From NCBI GenBank assembly GCA_041287495.1, contig JBEULE010000034.1, forward strand, positions 106,708 through 170,707: 64,000 bases of DNA, given 5' to 3'. Positions within the stretch are counted from its first letter, which is position 1. Each line of letters opens with the position of its first letter. Made by a program: the position numbers and the translations under genes. Source of the stretch: JAOABC01 sp041287495. GTDB taxonomy: Bacteria > Aquificota > Aquificia > Aquificales > Hydrogenothermaceae. Positions 24,206-33,751 of this stretch are shown one piece after another. The notes under the pieces are model-generated. The model was not told where the DNA came from and made no database searches. It saw only the letters and a program-made list of their open reading frames with translations.

Positions 24206-26653
24206 ATGATAAAGCAGAAACCTTATATGAATGAAGATTTAGTTTTTGAAAGGATAATACATAAAGTAGAGCCAAAGTATGATAACTACACTTTTAAATC
24301 ACAAGAAATAAATAGATTTCTTCAAAATGAAGGTATAAAACTATACTCACACCAAGTCCAAGCATTAAAATCACTTTTAGAAGAAAATAAAAATGTAGTT
24401 ATAACAACTCCTACAGCTTCTGGAAAATCTTTGATATATATATTAACAATCCTTGAAAAGATAAGTTTAGATCCAAATTCAAAGGCTATTCTTCTTTTTC
24501 CACTTACAGCCCTTGCAAACGACCAATATGAAAAAATCAGTTCATTCATAAAAAAATCTTTAATAAAAGCAACAGTTTCTGTATATACCGGAAACACAGA
24601 CGAAGAAGAGAGGAGAAATATAAGAAATAATCCACCAAATATCCTAATAACAACTCCGGATATGCTAAGTATTGGAATACTTCCAAATCATAAAGTATGG
24701 GAAAAATTCTTTGATGGTTTAAATACAGTAGTTATTGATGAGCTTCACTCATACAGGGGAGTTTTAGGCTCCCATGTTGCTAATGTTATAAGAAGATTAA
24801 AAAGAGTAGCATCATTTTATAATGATGAGAAAGTTCAATTTATACTAAATTCAGCTACTATAAAAAATCCAGTAAAGTTTGCCCAAAAGTTTATAGATGA
24901 TGAAGTTATAGAGGTATCAGAATCAGGAGCAGGTTCACCTCCAAAAATTTTAAGAGTGTATAAGACTTTATCAAAGGATAAAATTGCAAAGATTATATTA
25001 GAGTTTTTAAAAAAGGATATCTCTACTATTGTCTTTTTAGACAGCAGAAAAGAAGTTGAACTTTTTCATATAAAGTTGAAAAATTATCTTGAAGAAGAAC
25101 ATTTAGAAAAATATATAAGCCTTATAACACCTTACAGGTCAGGATACACAAATACAGAGAGAAGAGAGATAGAAAAGAAACTTTTGAAAGGGGAATATAA
25201 AGTTGTTATATCAACAAGTGCGTTGGAGATGGGAATTGATATAGGATCAATAGATGCCTGTGTTTTAATAGGTTTTCCTGGAACACTTTCTGCTATGTGG
25301 CAAAGATTTGGAAGAGCTGGAAGGAGAGGTAGTACAGCTTATAACATCTTTATTCCTAAAAAAGATATACTTGATCAATATTTTCTAAATAACCCAGAAG
25401 AACTGTTAAATAAAGAAGTTGAGGAGCCTGTTATAAATCCTCAAAATCCATATATTCTAAAAAAACATCTAATAGCTATGGCTAATGAAAAACCAATAGA
25501 TTTATCGGAGATTAAAAATAGTGATGAGAAGTACTTTTTGAGGGAGCTTATCCTTGAAGGGGAACTTATTTTTAAGGATTTAAAAGTATATCCAAAAAAG
25601 AAGATAACATTTAGCCTAAGATCAACATCAGACCAATTTAATATCATTAATGAAGAAAGTATGGAAACAGTTGGATATCTCAGTGGTGATATTGTTATCT
25701 ACGAAGCCCACGAAAATGCAATCTATATTCATAATGGTAGACATTACTTTGTTAATAGTGTTGATTTTGAAGGTAAACAGATTTTTGTAAAACCTGAAAA
25801 AGTTAATTACTTTACAGACCCACTGAAAGATACAGAAACAGAGATACTCACTATACAAAAAAGTAAAAAGATAAAAGATGTAGAACTTTTTTATGGAGAT
25901 ATAAATGTAAGAACAAGGGTAATAGGTTATTCTAAAAGGGATATAAAATCATCAGAAAGAATTAGAGATATATTCTTCCCAGAAGAAAATATATACGAGA
26001 GACACTTTAAAACAAAATCTCTATGGTTTGTATTACCTGAAGATTATGAGGATAAAGTAAAAAGTCAAATACTATCTGAAAAGATGAAAGACTTTATAAA
26101 CTTCTTGTTGCAAAATCTAATGATAGATGATTTTACTATAAACCAGATAAAAGATCTATTTGCTGATAAAAGTTTTAGTATATATAGGTTTAAAACTTTA
26201 CTTGAAGATAACACATCTTTTATGAAAAATATTAAAGGTAAAGAAAAACATAAGGATTTAGAAGGTTTTAGGAACTCATTAAGTAAAATACAGGATGTAT
26301 TTACAGGAAGTCTCCATGGAGCAGAACATTCTATGATAGGTATATTTCCTATAATTGCTATGAATGACAGATGGGATATAGGAGGAATGTCAACAAACTT
26401 TCACTATCAGACAGAGAAACCGACGATTTTCATATATGATGGATATGAAGGAGGAATAGGATACAGTGAGGTTGGTTTTGAAAGATTTGATGAACTTGTA
26501 GATATTGCATATAAAAATGTCTCTAACTGTAAATGTTTAAATGGTTGTCCTTCCTGTATTCTATCTCCAAAGTGTGGAAATGCAAACGAATTTTTAGATA
26601 AAGCAGGAACAAAAGTCCTACTTAGACTTTTAAGAGAAAACTTTACTTCTTGA
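24206..26653 (+). CDS. mrfA: MrfA/YprA-type DEAD-box helicase with Zn-binding C-terminus
   Basis: 815-residue superfamily 2 helicase. TTPTASGKS (67-75), DELH (178-181), STSALEMGIDIG and QRFGRAGRRGS are the canonical motifs; the second half holds a DUF1998-type module with Cys at 775, 777, 781, 784 and 790 in CKCLNGCPSC...C. MrfA of B. subtilis is a 3'-5' helicase in an excision repair path for mitomycin damage; no MrfB exonuclease partner gene is adjacent. The ATG at 24206 has no ribosome site and is likely leaderless. The end overlaps convergent secG by 11 bases. Confidence 0.85.
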   Translation: MIKQKPYMNEDLVFERIIHKVEPKYDNYTFKSQEINRFLQNEGIKLYSHQVQALKSLLEENKNVVITTPTASGKSLIYILTILEKISLDPNSKAILLFPLTALANDQYEKISSFIKKSLIKATVSVYTGNTDEEERRNIRNNPPNILITTPDMLSIGILPNHKVWEKFFDGLNTVVIDELHSYRGVLGSHVANVIRRLKRVASFYNDEKVQFILNSATIKNPVKFAQKFIDDEVIEVSESGAGSPPKILRVYKTLSKDKIAKIILEFLKKDISTIVFLDSRKEVELFHIKLKNYLEEEHLEKYISLITPYRSGYTNTERREIEKKLLKGEYKVVISTSALEMGIDIGSIDACVLIGFPGTLSAMWQRFGRAGRRGSTAYNIFIPKKDILDQYFLNNPEELLNKEVEEPVINPQNPYILKKHLIAMANEKPIDLSEIKNSDEKYFLRELILEGELIFKDLKVYPKKKITFSLRSTSDQFNIINEESMETVGYLSGDIVIYEAHENAIYIHNGRHYFVNSVDFEGKQIFVKPEKVNYFTDPLKDTETEILTIQKSKKIKDVELFYGDINVRTRVIGYSKRDIKSSERIRDIFFPEENIYERHFKTKSLWFVLPEDYEDKVKSQILSEKMKDFINFLLQNLMIDDFTINQIKDLFADKSFSIYRFKTLLEDNTSFMKNIKGKEKHKDLEGFRNSLSKIQDVFTGSLHGAEHSMIGIFPIIAMNDRWDIGGMSTNFHYQTEKPTIFIYDGYEGGIGYSEVGFERFDELVDIAYKNVSNCKCLNGCPSCILSPKCGNANEFLDKAGTKVLLRLLRENFTS

Positions 26654-26939
26654 CAGGTTGATTACTTTCCGGAATATCACTGATAACCGTTTTTGATTTT
26701 GCTATCTGATTACTCAAAAAAGCAAGAACTAAAACCAAAATCATAAATATTCCACCGAGCCAGTATGTTATTTTAGTCAGTATTGTTGCAGCAGATGTCC
26801 CAAGTATTGCCTTTGCTGCTCCAGAACCAAATACAGCCCCTATTTCAGCACCTTTTGTTTTCTGCATAAGTATTAAAAGTATAAGTAAAACAGATATAAT
26901 TACCAATATAACACTTAAAAATCCAAATAGAAACTCCAT
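26643..26939 (-). CDS. secG: SecG preprotein translocase subunit
   Basis: Accessory subunit of the SecYEG channel. 98 residues with two membrane helices (3-24 and 50-75) and the family loop LMQKTKGAEIGAVFGSGAAK between them. It begins directly after the tpiA stop; tpiA-secG order is common in bacteria. Its 3' end overlaps the convergent helicase gene, so no terminator lies between. Confidence 0.95.
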   Translation of the reverse strand: MEFLFGFLSVILVIISVLLILLILMQKTKGAEIGAVFGSGAAKAILGTSAATILTKITYWLGGIFMILVLVLAFLSNQIAKSKTVISDIPESNQPVKK

Positions 26940-27695
26940 CTAAACCTCCAAACATTCTGTAATGATTTTATAGAATTTTTCCGGATTTAAACTTGCAGTT
27001 CCTACCAGAAAACCTTCTATATCTCTCTCTTTTATAAGTTCTCTTGCATTGTTCTCGTTAACACTTCCACCATAAAGAATCCGTGTATTTTTGTCGTTTC
27101 CTTTTGAGATATTACTTAAAAGTTCTCTTATAAATTTATGGACTTCTTGAGCCTGCTGTGGTGTTGCATTAACTCCGGTTCCTATAGCCCATACAGGCTC
27201 ATAAGCTATATCAACAAGATAAACATCTCTCTCTATCCCAGATAAAGCACTTCTAATCTGTCTTTCTACAACTGATAAAGTTTTTCCCAACTCTCTTTCT
27301 TCTAAGGTTTCACCAACACATATTATAGGTCTAATACCGTGTTTTAATGCAGAAAAAACCTTTTTGTTTATAACCTCATCTTTTTCACCGAAAATATGTC
27401 TTCTCTCTGAATGTCCCAAAATAACATACTCAACATTTAACTCTTTTAACATAAGTGGAGATATCTCTCCTGTAAAAGCTCCCTTTTCCTCAAAATGCAT
27501 ATTTTGAGCACCTATCTTTATATCTGTTCCATTTAAAGATAGTCCAACAGATTCCAAAGCTGTATAAGGTGGAGCTATCATAACTTCTATGTTTGATATA
27601 GGTTCTTTGAAAAGTTCCCTAAATATGTTTATATATTCCAAAGCTTCCTTGTTTGTTTTGTTCATCTTCCAGTTTGCGGCTATAAGGTAGGCCAT
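26940..27695 (-). CDS. tpiA: Triosephosphate isomerase
   Basis: Interconverts dihydroxyacetone phosphate and glyceraldehyde 3-phosphate. The active site is seen in AANWKMN (Lys), GHSERR (His) and AYEPVWAIGTG (Glu), with the phosphate loop YGGSVNENNA. A TTG at 27698 precedes the ATG at 27695; the ATG is 6 bases from GGAG and is preferred, giving 251 residues. It overlaps the gpmA stop and precedes secG, forming a gpmA-tpiA-secG operon. Confidence 0.97.
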   Translation of the reverse strand: MAYLIAANWKMNKTNKEALEYINIFRELFKEPISNIEVMIAPPYTALESVGLSLNGTDIKIGAQNMHFEEKGAFTGEISPLMLKELNVEYVILGHSERRHIFGEKDEVINKKVFSALKHGIRPIICVGETLEERELGKTLSVVERQIRSALSGIERDVYLVDIAYEPVWAIGTGVNATPQQAQEVHKFIRELLSNISKGNDKNTRILYGGSVNENNARELIKERDIEGFLVGTASLNPEKFYKIITECLEV

Positions 27696-28303
27696 CAATG
27701 TCTCCTTATCTCCTTTGATAAAATATTTCCATCACTATCAAGTTCATAAACAATTGGCACACCAGTATCAAGCTCAACCTTAACTATCTGTTCTGGAGTA
27801 AGTTTTTCAAGGTACATTATAATCGATCTTAAAGAATTTCCATGGGCTACAACCAAAACATCATTACCTTCGTAAATATCTCCTAAAATAGCTCTTTCCA
27901 AGAAAGGAATAGTCCTTGCAGCTGTATCTTTTAAAGATTCCCCTTCTGGAGGAGCTATGTCATAGCTTCTTCTCCACAGATGGACTATCTCTTCACCATA
28001 TTTTTGTCTTGCTCTGTCTTTGTTCAATCCCTGTAAAGCTCCATAATGTCTCTCATTTAAAGCTTGGTCTTTTATAACAGGTATCTGAATACCTATAACT
28101 TCTAAAATTATCTTTAATGTTTCTTGGGCTCTTGTAAGGGCAGATGTATAGGCAACCTTAAACCTTATGTCTTTTAAAAGTTCTCCGGCTTTGAAAGCTT
28201 CTTCTTTACCTTTTTCTGTAAGTGGTACATCAACCCAACCTGTAAATCTATTCTGTAGATTCCAAAAAGATTGTCCATGTCTAACAAGAACAAGCTTTGG
28301 CAT
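27695..28303 (-). CDS. gpmA: 2,3-BPG-dependent phosphoglycerate mutase
   Basis: Interconverts 3- and 2-phosphoglycerate. 202 residues with the phospho-His motif VRHGQSFWN (His9), NRFTGWVDVPLTEKG, LNERHYGALQGLNK and VVAHGNSLR. This signature set is specific to dPGM rather than to the broader histidine phosphatase family, although the chain is about 25-45 residues shorter than many GpmA. It is first in the operon with tpiA and secG. ATG 28303 has AAGGAG nearby. Confidence 0.93.
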   Translation of the reverse strand: MPKLVLVRHGQSFWNLQNRFTGWVDVPLTEKGKEEAFKAGELLKDIRFKVAYTSALTRAQETLKIILEVIGIQIPVIKDQALNERHYGALQGLNKDRARQKYGEEIVHLWRRSYDIAPPEGESLKDTAARTIPFLERAILGDIYEGNDVLVVAHGNSLRSIIMYLEKLTPEQIVKVELDTGVPIVYELDSDGNILSKEIRRH

Positions 28304-28328
28304 ACTATACTCCTTGGTTTTTATAAAT

Positions 28329-28357
28329 ATTTTATCACATTGCTTTTTATGTTTAAA
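28329..28357 (-). promoter_or_regulatory. Candidate promoter of gpmA-tpiA-secG
   Basis: On the minus strand: TTTAAA, 17 bases ending in TGA, TAAAAT, an extended -10 form. The start would be near 28322, 19 bases before the ATG at 28303. It overlaps the kdsC promoter on the other strand. Confidence 0.45.
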
Positions 28358-28368
28358 TTACATATAAT
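28340..28368 (+). promoter_or_regulatory. Promoter of kdsC
   Basis: TTGCTT, 17 bases, TATAAT. The expected start falls at 28374-28376, on the ATG of kdsC at 28375. There is no Shine-Dalgarno between, so kdsC mRNA should be leaderless. Confidence 0.7.
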
Positions 28369-28374
28369 TTTTGG

Positions 28375-28893
28375 ATGGAGAAAAAAGTTAGAAAGATAAG
28401 ATGGGCTTTTTTTGATGTTGATGGTGTTTTAACAGATGGAAAAATTATACTTGATGGAAATGGTAACGAAATTAAAAACTTTAACGTTAAAGATGGTATA
28501 GGTATATATATGCTTCGGCTTGCTGATATAAAAACCGGAATTATAAGCGGTAGAAACTCTAAGGCTGTAGAGAAAAGAGCTCAAGAGTTAAAGATAGATA
28601 TAGTTATACAGGGTTCATATGATAAACTTAAGGATTATAAGAAATTGAAAGAAGAATATAATTTTAGTGATGAAGAAGTTATGTTTATGGGAGATGATAT
28701 TGTTGACCTTCCTATACTTACAAAAGTAGGTTTTGCCGTTACTGTACCTAATGCTCCTCAAGAAGTTAAAGAGATTTGTCATTATATAACAAAATCAAGA
28801 GGCGGTTTTGGTGCTGTCAGAGAGGTATGTGATCTTATTTTAAAGATACAGGGTAAATATCAGGAAATAATAGGAAGTTATCTTAAAATATGA
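28375..28893 (+). CDS. kdsC: KDO-8-phosphate phosphatase
   Basis: Makes free KDO for LPS. 172-residue HAD phosphatase without a cap domain: FFDVDGVLTDG holds the nucleophile D14 and D16, IISGRNSKAV is motif II, and FMGDDIVDLPIL is motif IV. The C-terminal tail with SRGGFGAVREVCDLIL is characteristic of tetrameric KdsC. It leads the plus-strand set with the methyltransferase and MATE genes, overlapping the former by 4 bases. Confidence 0.93.
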   Translation: MEKKVRKIRWAFFDVDGVLTDGKIILDGNGNEIKNFNVKDGIGIYMLRLADIKTGIISGRNSKAVEKRAQELKIDIVIQGSYDKLKDYKKLKEEYNFSDEEVMFMGDDIVDLPILTKVGFAVTVPNAPQEVKEICHYITKSRGGFGAVREVCDLILKIQGKYQEIIGSYLKI

Positions 28894-29438
28894 GTGATAG
28901 AGAACGTTGGAATAAAAAATATTCAGAGGGATTCTCGACAGAAAAAGACCCTTCAGAGATAGTTATAAAATACTACAACCTTTCAAAGGTAGGTAATGCT
29001 TTAGATATAGCAGCTGGACTTGGAAGAAATAGCCTATTTTTAGCAGAAAAAGGTTTTATAGTGGATGCAATAGATGTATCAGATTTTGCGATAGAAAAAT
29101 TAAAACATCTACATCCTAATATAAATCCTATACATGCTGATTTAAAATCATACAGACCAAAAGCCCAAAGTTATGAATTAATAATAAATATAAATTTTTT
29201 GGAAAGAAGCCTCTTCCCATATATAATAGAAGCCTTAAAACCGGAAGGAGTAGTTATATTTGAAACATTCTTAGAAGGCTCTGTTTCAAAAACAAACAGA
29301 GATTTTCTTTTAAGGTCTAATGAACTTTTACATAGTTTTTTAAAACTTAACATCATTTACTATGAGGAAAAAGATGTTTATACCTCTAAAGGTGAACATG
29401 CAAAAAAAGCTTACCTGGTAGCTCAAAAGAGATGTTAA
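28890..29438 (+). CDS. SAM-dependent methyltransferase, TehB-like
   Basis: 182-residue class I methyltransferase. The opening DRERWNKKYSEG, the SAM-binding motif LDIAAGLGRNSLFLAEKG and VDAIDVSDFAI are typical of TehB/UbiE-like small methyltransferases. The substrate is unknown. Start ATG 28890 overlaps the kdsC stop (ATGA); the end overlaps the MATE gene by 7 bases. Confidence 0.8.
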   Translation: MSDRERWNKKYSEGFSTEKDPSEIVIKYYNLSKVGNALDIAAGLGRNSLFLAEKGFIVDAIDVSDFAIEKLKHLHPNINPIHADLKSYRPKAQSYELIININFLERSLFPYIIEALKPEGVVIFETFLEGSVSKTNRDFLLRSNELLHSFLKLNIIYYEEKDVYTSKGEHAKKAYLVAQKRC

Positions 29439-30739
29439 GTAAAGATATAAAGTTAATCTTATCTCTATCGGTTCCAGCAGCTATCAGTAATTTCTTTGAT
29501 ATGATTCAGGTTCTTATTGATATGATAATGCTTGGAAGAGTTTCAGCTGAAGCTGTTGCTGCTGCCGGATTATCTATGCAGTTTCTCGGTTTTCTGTATG
29601 CTGTTATGGCTTTTTTCAGTATTGGAACTTCTGCAGTTATATCAAGACTTGTAGGTGCAAAACAGATAGATGAAGTTGGAACTGTTATTTTTTCTTCTTC
29701 TGTTTTGGCTTTTTTAATCTCTATTCCTTTTACATTAGTAGGATTATTTTCTCCGGAATATCTCTTTAAGTTTATGGGAGCCTCTGAAACTGTTATTCAA
29801 AACGGTGTTATATATTACAGCATAATATCAATTACCATTCCGGTTATCTTCATAGAGATGGTAATATACACATCATTCAATGCAATCGGAGATACAAAGA
29901 CACCTTTAAAGATCGTCCTGATAGCAAACATCATTAATACCATTCTTGACTACCTTCTCATATTCGGTAAGTTTGGATTTCCACAACTTGGTATAAAAGG
30001 TGCTGCAATAGCCACAGCTTTAAGTTATTTTATAAGTTTTTTCATCTATGTATATGCCATTAATAAAAAAGTCAGAATAGTACCAAAATTTGATATATAT
30101 CAGATTAAAAGGATTCTTAAAGTTAGTATTCCTGCCGGTATAGAAAGGACATTTATTTATTTTTCCTTCTTGGTATTTGTCAAGATAATAGCAGATTTTG
30201 GAACATATACATTGGCAGGATATCAGGTAGGACTTAGGATAGAGGGACTTGCATTTATGCCGGGATTTGGATTTACGATAGCCGCAATGACATTAGTAGG
30301 TCAAAGTCTTGGTGCAAAGGACAAAGAAAGAGCAGAAGAACTTGCTTGGGAAACGGCAAAGGTTGCATCTGTTTTTATGGGTATAATGGGAATATTTATG
30401 ATAACTATTCCTGAGTATATAGCTATGATTTTCACAGATAACAAAGAAGTTATAAAAGAAGCTTCAACATATCTAAGAGTAGTAGGATTAACACAGATAC
30501 CTCTTGCTATAAGTTTTGTTTTAAGTGGAAGTTTAAGAGGGGCAGGTGCAACAAATATAACAATGTTAGTAAATAGTTTATCTCTATGGCTTTTCAGAAT
30601 TATTCCAGCTTACTTACTTTCAAAGATATTTAAAGATGTAATTTGGGTATATTACGCAATGTTTTTAGAAACTTATGCTAAAGCTTTGATTTTATACATT
30701 ATTTTCAAAAAAGGTAAGTGGAAAGAAAAAGAGATTTAA
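29432..30739 (+). CDS. MATE family efflux transporter
   Basis: 435 residues with about 12 hydrophobic segments in two halves related by repeat. The N-terminal LSLSVPAAISNFFDMIQVLIDMIMLG and LIGKFGFPQLGIKGAAIATALS-like stretch, and the second-half ARSL-type GQSLGAKDKERAEE, are MATE signatures. It probably exports cationic organic compounds in exchange for Na+ or H+; substrate unknown. The start overlaps the methyltransferase gene. Confidence 0.9.
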   Translation: MLSKDIKLILSLSVPAAISNFFDMIQVLIDMIMLGRVSAEAVAAAGLSMQFLGFLYAVMAFFSIGTSAVISRLVGAKQIDEVGTVIFSSSVLAFLISIPFTLVGLFSPEYLFKFMGASETVIQNGVIYYSIISITIPVIFIEMVIYTSFNAIGDTKTPLKIVLIANIINTILDYLLIFGKFGFPQLGIKGAAIATALSYFISFFIYVYAINKKVRIVPKFDIYQIKRILKVSIPAGIERTFIYFSFLVFVKIIADFGTYTLAGYQVGLRIEGLAFMPGFGFTIAAMTLVGQSLGAKDKERAEELAWETAKVASVFMGIMGIFMITIPEYIAMIFTDNKEVIKEASTYLRVVGLTQIPLAISFVLSGSLRGAGATNITMLVNSLSLWLFRIIPAYLLSKIFKDVIWVYYAMFLETYAKALILYIIFKKGKWKEKEI

Positions 30740-30818
30740 ATGAAGTTATTTTTTTCATCTTAAAACCTAAAAATTTATTGTTGCATTACTAAATCAAAAA
30801 TCTAAATTTATTATTACT

Positions 30819-31682
30819 ATGAAAATTTTAATTTATGGTTCATCCGGATTTGTAGGTAGGTATGTTGTTGAGGCTTTAAAAGATAACACCCTTATTCTGC
30901 CTATGAGAGATAGAGAAAAAGCAGAAAATCTCTTTAAAGATTATGAAAATATCCATATAACCCATTTAGATAGATATAAACCGGGAATATCCATAGAAAT
31001 GGAAAAACCTGACATTGTTATAAACCTTGTAGGAATTCTAAAAGAAGACCCTGATAGAGATACAACTTTTGAGAAAGTTCATTTTGAATTTTCAAAACAG
31101 CTTATAGATTCTTCCTTAAAATCCAATGTAAAAAAATTTATACAGATGTCAGCTTTAGGAGCTGATATAAACTCAAAAAGTAGATATCTCAAAACAAAGG
31201 CAATGGCAGAGCAGTATCTTATAAATTCTGGTTTAGACTACATAATTTTTAGACCTTCTATAATAATGGGAAGAGAGCAAAAACTTTTTCAAGACTTAAG
31301 GAAGTATGCAAAGATATCTCCATTTTTTTTTGCTCCTATAGATGCTAAAGTCCAGCCTGTTCATATACTTGATGTTGCAGAGAGTTTTAAAAAGGTATCC
31401 TTGGAAGATATAAGAAATGAGATTTTTGAATTTTGTGGTGATAGAGTAATTACATTTAAGGAGTTGTTTGAGTTTGCTTTACTTTATATAGACACAAGCA
31501 GACCTGTTATAGGAGTGCCAAAGAAGTTCTTTTTACCTTTAATTCCTTTTTTTAGTTTACTTCCTGAACCTATAATGACATTAGATCAGTACTATATGCT
31601 TGAAAAAGATAATGTATGTAGTAAAAATTTTAGAGGAGTTAAAGATCTGTTAGGTAAAGTTAGAGATGCTTTTAATATTTAA
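30819..31682 (+). CDS. NDUFA9-like atypical SDR protein
   Basis: 287-residue Rossmann protein starting MKILIYGSSGFVGRYVVEAL, with MRDREKAENLF, NLVGILKED, KFIQMSALGAD and YLKTKAMAEQYL. This combination matches the complex I 39-kDa (NDUFA9)-like atypical short-chain dehydrogenases of bacteria, whose role is usually unknown. There is no Shine-Dalgarno before ATG 30819, so a leaderless start is possible, though no strong promoter is seen. It converges with murI, overlapping by 4 bases. Confidence 0.8.
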   Translation: MKILIYGSSGFVGRYVVEALKDNTLILPMRDREKAENLFKDYENIHITHLDRYKPGISIEMEKPDIVINLVGILKEDPDRDTTFEKVHFEFSKQLIDSSLKSNVKKFIQMSALGADINSKSRYLKTKAMAEQYLINSGLDYIIFRPSIIMGREQKLFQDLRKYAKISPFFFAPIDAKVQPVHILDVAESFKKVSLEDIRNEIFEFCGDRVITFKELFEFALLYIDTSRPVIGVPKKFFLPLIPFFSLLPEPIMTLDQYYMLEKDNVCSKNFRGVKDLLGKVRDAFNI

Positions 31683-32461
31683 AGGCTACATAAATCTGAA
31701 AGTTCTATCTTCTCTGTTTTAATATCTCCTACAAGTAAGTTTTTAAGTGTTTCAAATGAAGAAGATTCGTCTGTTATAAATATATGTCTTATACTGTTTT
31801 CTTTAAGATTTATACCGGTTTCTCTGATAAAGTCAATAATTGCATCGGAAGAGTCTACCACATTTATATACGGATATAATTTTTTTATTATATTTTTCAA
31901 AACCGGATAATGAGTACAACCAAGTATAAGTGTATCTATATCTTTATCAACAACATCATCAAGATATTTCTTAATAATAGCTTCTGTTATCTCCCCTTCT
32001 ACCCAACCTTCCTCAACTAATGGAACTAAAAGAGGACATGCTTTCTGAAAAACTTCAACTTCTGGATTTAAACTCTTTATAGCATCTACATAAGAACCAC
32101 TTCTTACAGTTGCAGTTGTCCCTATTACACCTACTTTATTATTCTTTGTTGTCTTTACAGCAGATAGTGATCCCGGTAAAACAACCCCAACAACTGGGAT
32201 AGGTAAAATTTTCTTTAAAACATCGTATGCATAAGAAGAAGCAGTATTACAGGCTATAACGAGAGCATCTATGTTGTAGTTATGGTATAGATAACTTCCA
32301 CACTCAACAGAGTATCTTATTATAGTTTCTTTTGATTTGTTTCCGTAAGGAACTCTTGCGGTATCTCCAAGATAGTATATATCAGCCTCCGGAAAACTAT
32401 CTGCTATAGATTTAAATACCGTAAGTCCACCTATTCCAGAGTCAAATACACCTATAGCCAT
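31679..32461 (-). CDS. murI: Glutamate racemase
   Basis: Makes D-glutamate for peptidoglycan. 260 residues with the two catalytic Cys in VIACNTASS and LGCTHYP, and the opening GVFDSGIGGLTV. It overlaps the rsfS stop by 1 base and ends the long minus-strand run from nuoG. The mur genes murE and murC lie 12 kb upstream on the same strand. Confidence 0.96.
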   Translation of the reverse strand: MAIGVFDSGIGGLTVFKSIADSFPEADIYYLGDTARVPYGNKSKETIIRYSVECGSYLYHNYNIDALVIACNTASSYAYDVLKKILPIPVVGVVLPGSLSAVKTTKNNKVGVIGTTATVRSGSYVDAIKSLNPEVEVFQKACPLLVPLVEEGWVEGEITEAIIKKYLDDVVDKDIDTLILGCTHYPVLKNIIKKLYPYINVVDSSDAIIDFIRETGINLKENSIRHIFITDESSSFETLKNLLVGDIKTEKIELSDLCSL

Positions 32462-32808
32462 TACACACCTTGAAGCTCTAATTTTGGTGCGTCAGACCAA
32501 AGCCATTCAAGTTTGTAGTAATCTCTTATCTCTGGAAGGAATATATTTACTATTACATCACCATAATCTATAGCTATCCATCTTCCTTCATTGTAACCTT
32601 CAAGGTGATGTGGTATAACACCTTCCTTTTTTAACTCTTCAATTATAAAATCACAGATAGCTCTCGTATGAACCGCAGCAGACCCAGACATTATAATCAT
32701 ATAGTCTGCAATAGGTGAAATTTTACCTATCTCAAGAACTACAATATCTTCTGCCTTTTTCTCTGTAGCTTTACCAATTATCTTCTCTGTTAGCTCTCTT
32801 GCTTCCAT
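32461..32808 (-). CDS. rsfS: Ribosomal silencing factor RsfS
   Basis: Binds L14 of the large subunit and blocks subunit joining in starvation. The 115-residue Iojap/RsfS fold shows VVLEIGKISPIADYMIIMSG, HTRAICDFIIEELKKEG, YNEGRWIAIDYGDVIVNIF and DYYKLEWLWSDA. A TTG at 32826 is in frame, but ATG 32808 is preceded by GAGGTG and is the better start. It overlaps neither neighbour by more than one base and lies between bamD and murI. Confidence 0.95.
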   Translation of the reverse strand: MEARELTEKIIGKATEKKAEDIVVLEIGKISPIADYMIIMSGSAAVHTRAICDFIIEELKKEGVIPHHLEGYNEGRWIAIDYGDVIVNIFLPEIRDYYKLEWLWSDAPKLELQGV

Positions 32809-32818
32809 ATCACCTCTT

Positions 32819-33751
32819 TTATTCAAATATATTAATTTTCTTTAAAAAGTTATCTACTTTACTTCCTTTTTCAATATCTTTTAACTTAGGAATATAAGGA
32901 GAGTTTGGAAACGCTTTTGGAAACAGTGCTATTATCTCTTTAGCTTTATCTCTTGATTTTTCTATTCTGTCTTTCAACACTTGAAGATGATCTTCTAAAA
33001 CCTTCTTTCTATTTATAAGTACATTTTTCTTCTCTGGATCTTTCTCCATAGATATCTGTTTTTCAAGGTCTTTTATCTGTTTTTTGTAATTTTCTACCTC
33101 AGAGTAATACTGAAAATCGACCCTCATAAGGTTATAAGCGAGTTTATAAGCCACATAATCCGCTTCTACATAGTTTTTATACTTGTCATAAACTTCAGAG
33201 TAATAGACGGAAGCTGAGTAAGGTTTTCCGTAATCTTCGTAGGTTTGGGCTATATAGAGAGTGTGTTTTGCCTTTATCTCATTTGCTTTCTTTATTATTT
33301 CCTTTGCTGCTCCTACAAACTTACTGTTAGGATAGCTATCAATAATCTCCTGAGCTTTCTCTTCAGCTTTTTTCACGTAGGTTAAATCTCTTTTGTAATC
33401 TGGAGACACCATCATATAAGACATGGCAAGTTTATACAGAGCTTCCGGTATTTTATCAGAAGTTGGATAAAGCATTATAAACTCTTCAAACTCAGCAATG
33501 GCATCTATATACTCTTCTCTGTTGTAATATGAATCTGCCAATGCAAATCTAGCTTCCAATATCTGCTGTGTAGTTAAACCTTCTGACTTGAAGATAGCTT
33601 TTTTTAGCTCTTCTTTTGCCTTTTTGTAATCACCCTTTTGATATAGCTCAAAACCTTTGGTGTAAGTTGTCTGCCCTTCAAATATAGCTTCCTTTTTAGA
33701 ACTACAGGATACCAATATTATCAACACTGATATAAAAAATACCTTTCTCAT
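32819..33751 (-). CDS. bamD: BamD-like outer membrane assembly lipoprotein
   Basis: 310 residues. A signal peptide with lipobox ILVSC puts the lipidated Cys at 16. TPR-like repeats follow: FELYQKGDYKKAKEELKKA, FALADSYYNREEYIDAIAEF and ALYKLAMSYMM, as in BamD/YfiO of the BAM complex. A Lys-rich coiled coil (about 215-265) is longer than in E. coli BamD. Start ATG 33751 overlaps the rng stop by 4 bases. TamB upstream in the same run supports an outer-membrane assembly function. Confidence 0.85.
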   Translation of the reverse strand: MRKVFFISVLIILVSCSSKKEAIFEGQTTYTKGFELYQKGDYKKAKEELKKAIFKSEGLTTQQILEARFALADSYYNREEYIDAIAEFEEFIMLYPTSDKIPEALYKLAMSYMMVSPDYKRDLTYVKKAEEKAQEIIDSYPNSKFVGAAKEIIKKANEIKAKHTLYIAQTYEDYGKPYSASVYYSEVYDKYKNYVEADYVAYKLAYNLMRVDFQYYSEVENYKKQIKDLEKQISMEKDPEKKNVLINRKKVLEDHLQVLKDRIEKSRDKAKEIIALFPKAFPNSPYIPKLKDIEKGSKVDNFLKKINIFE

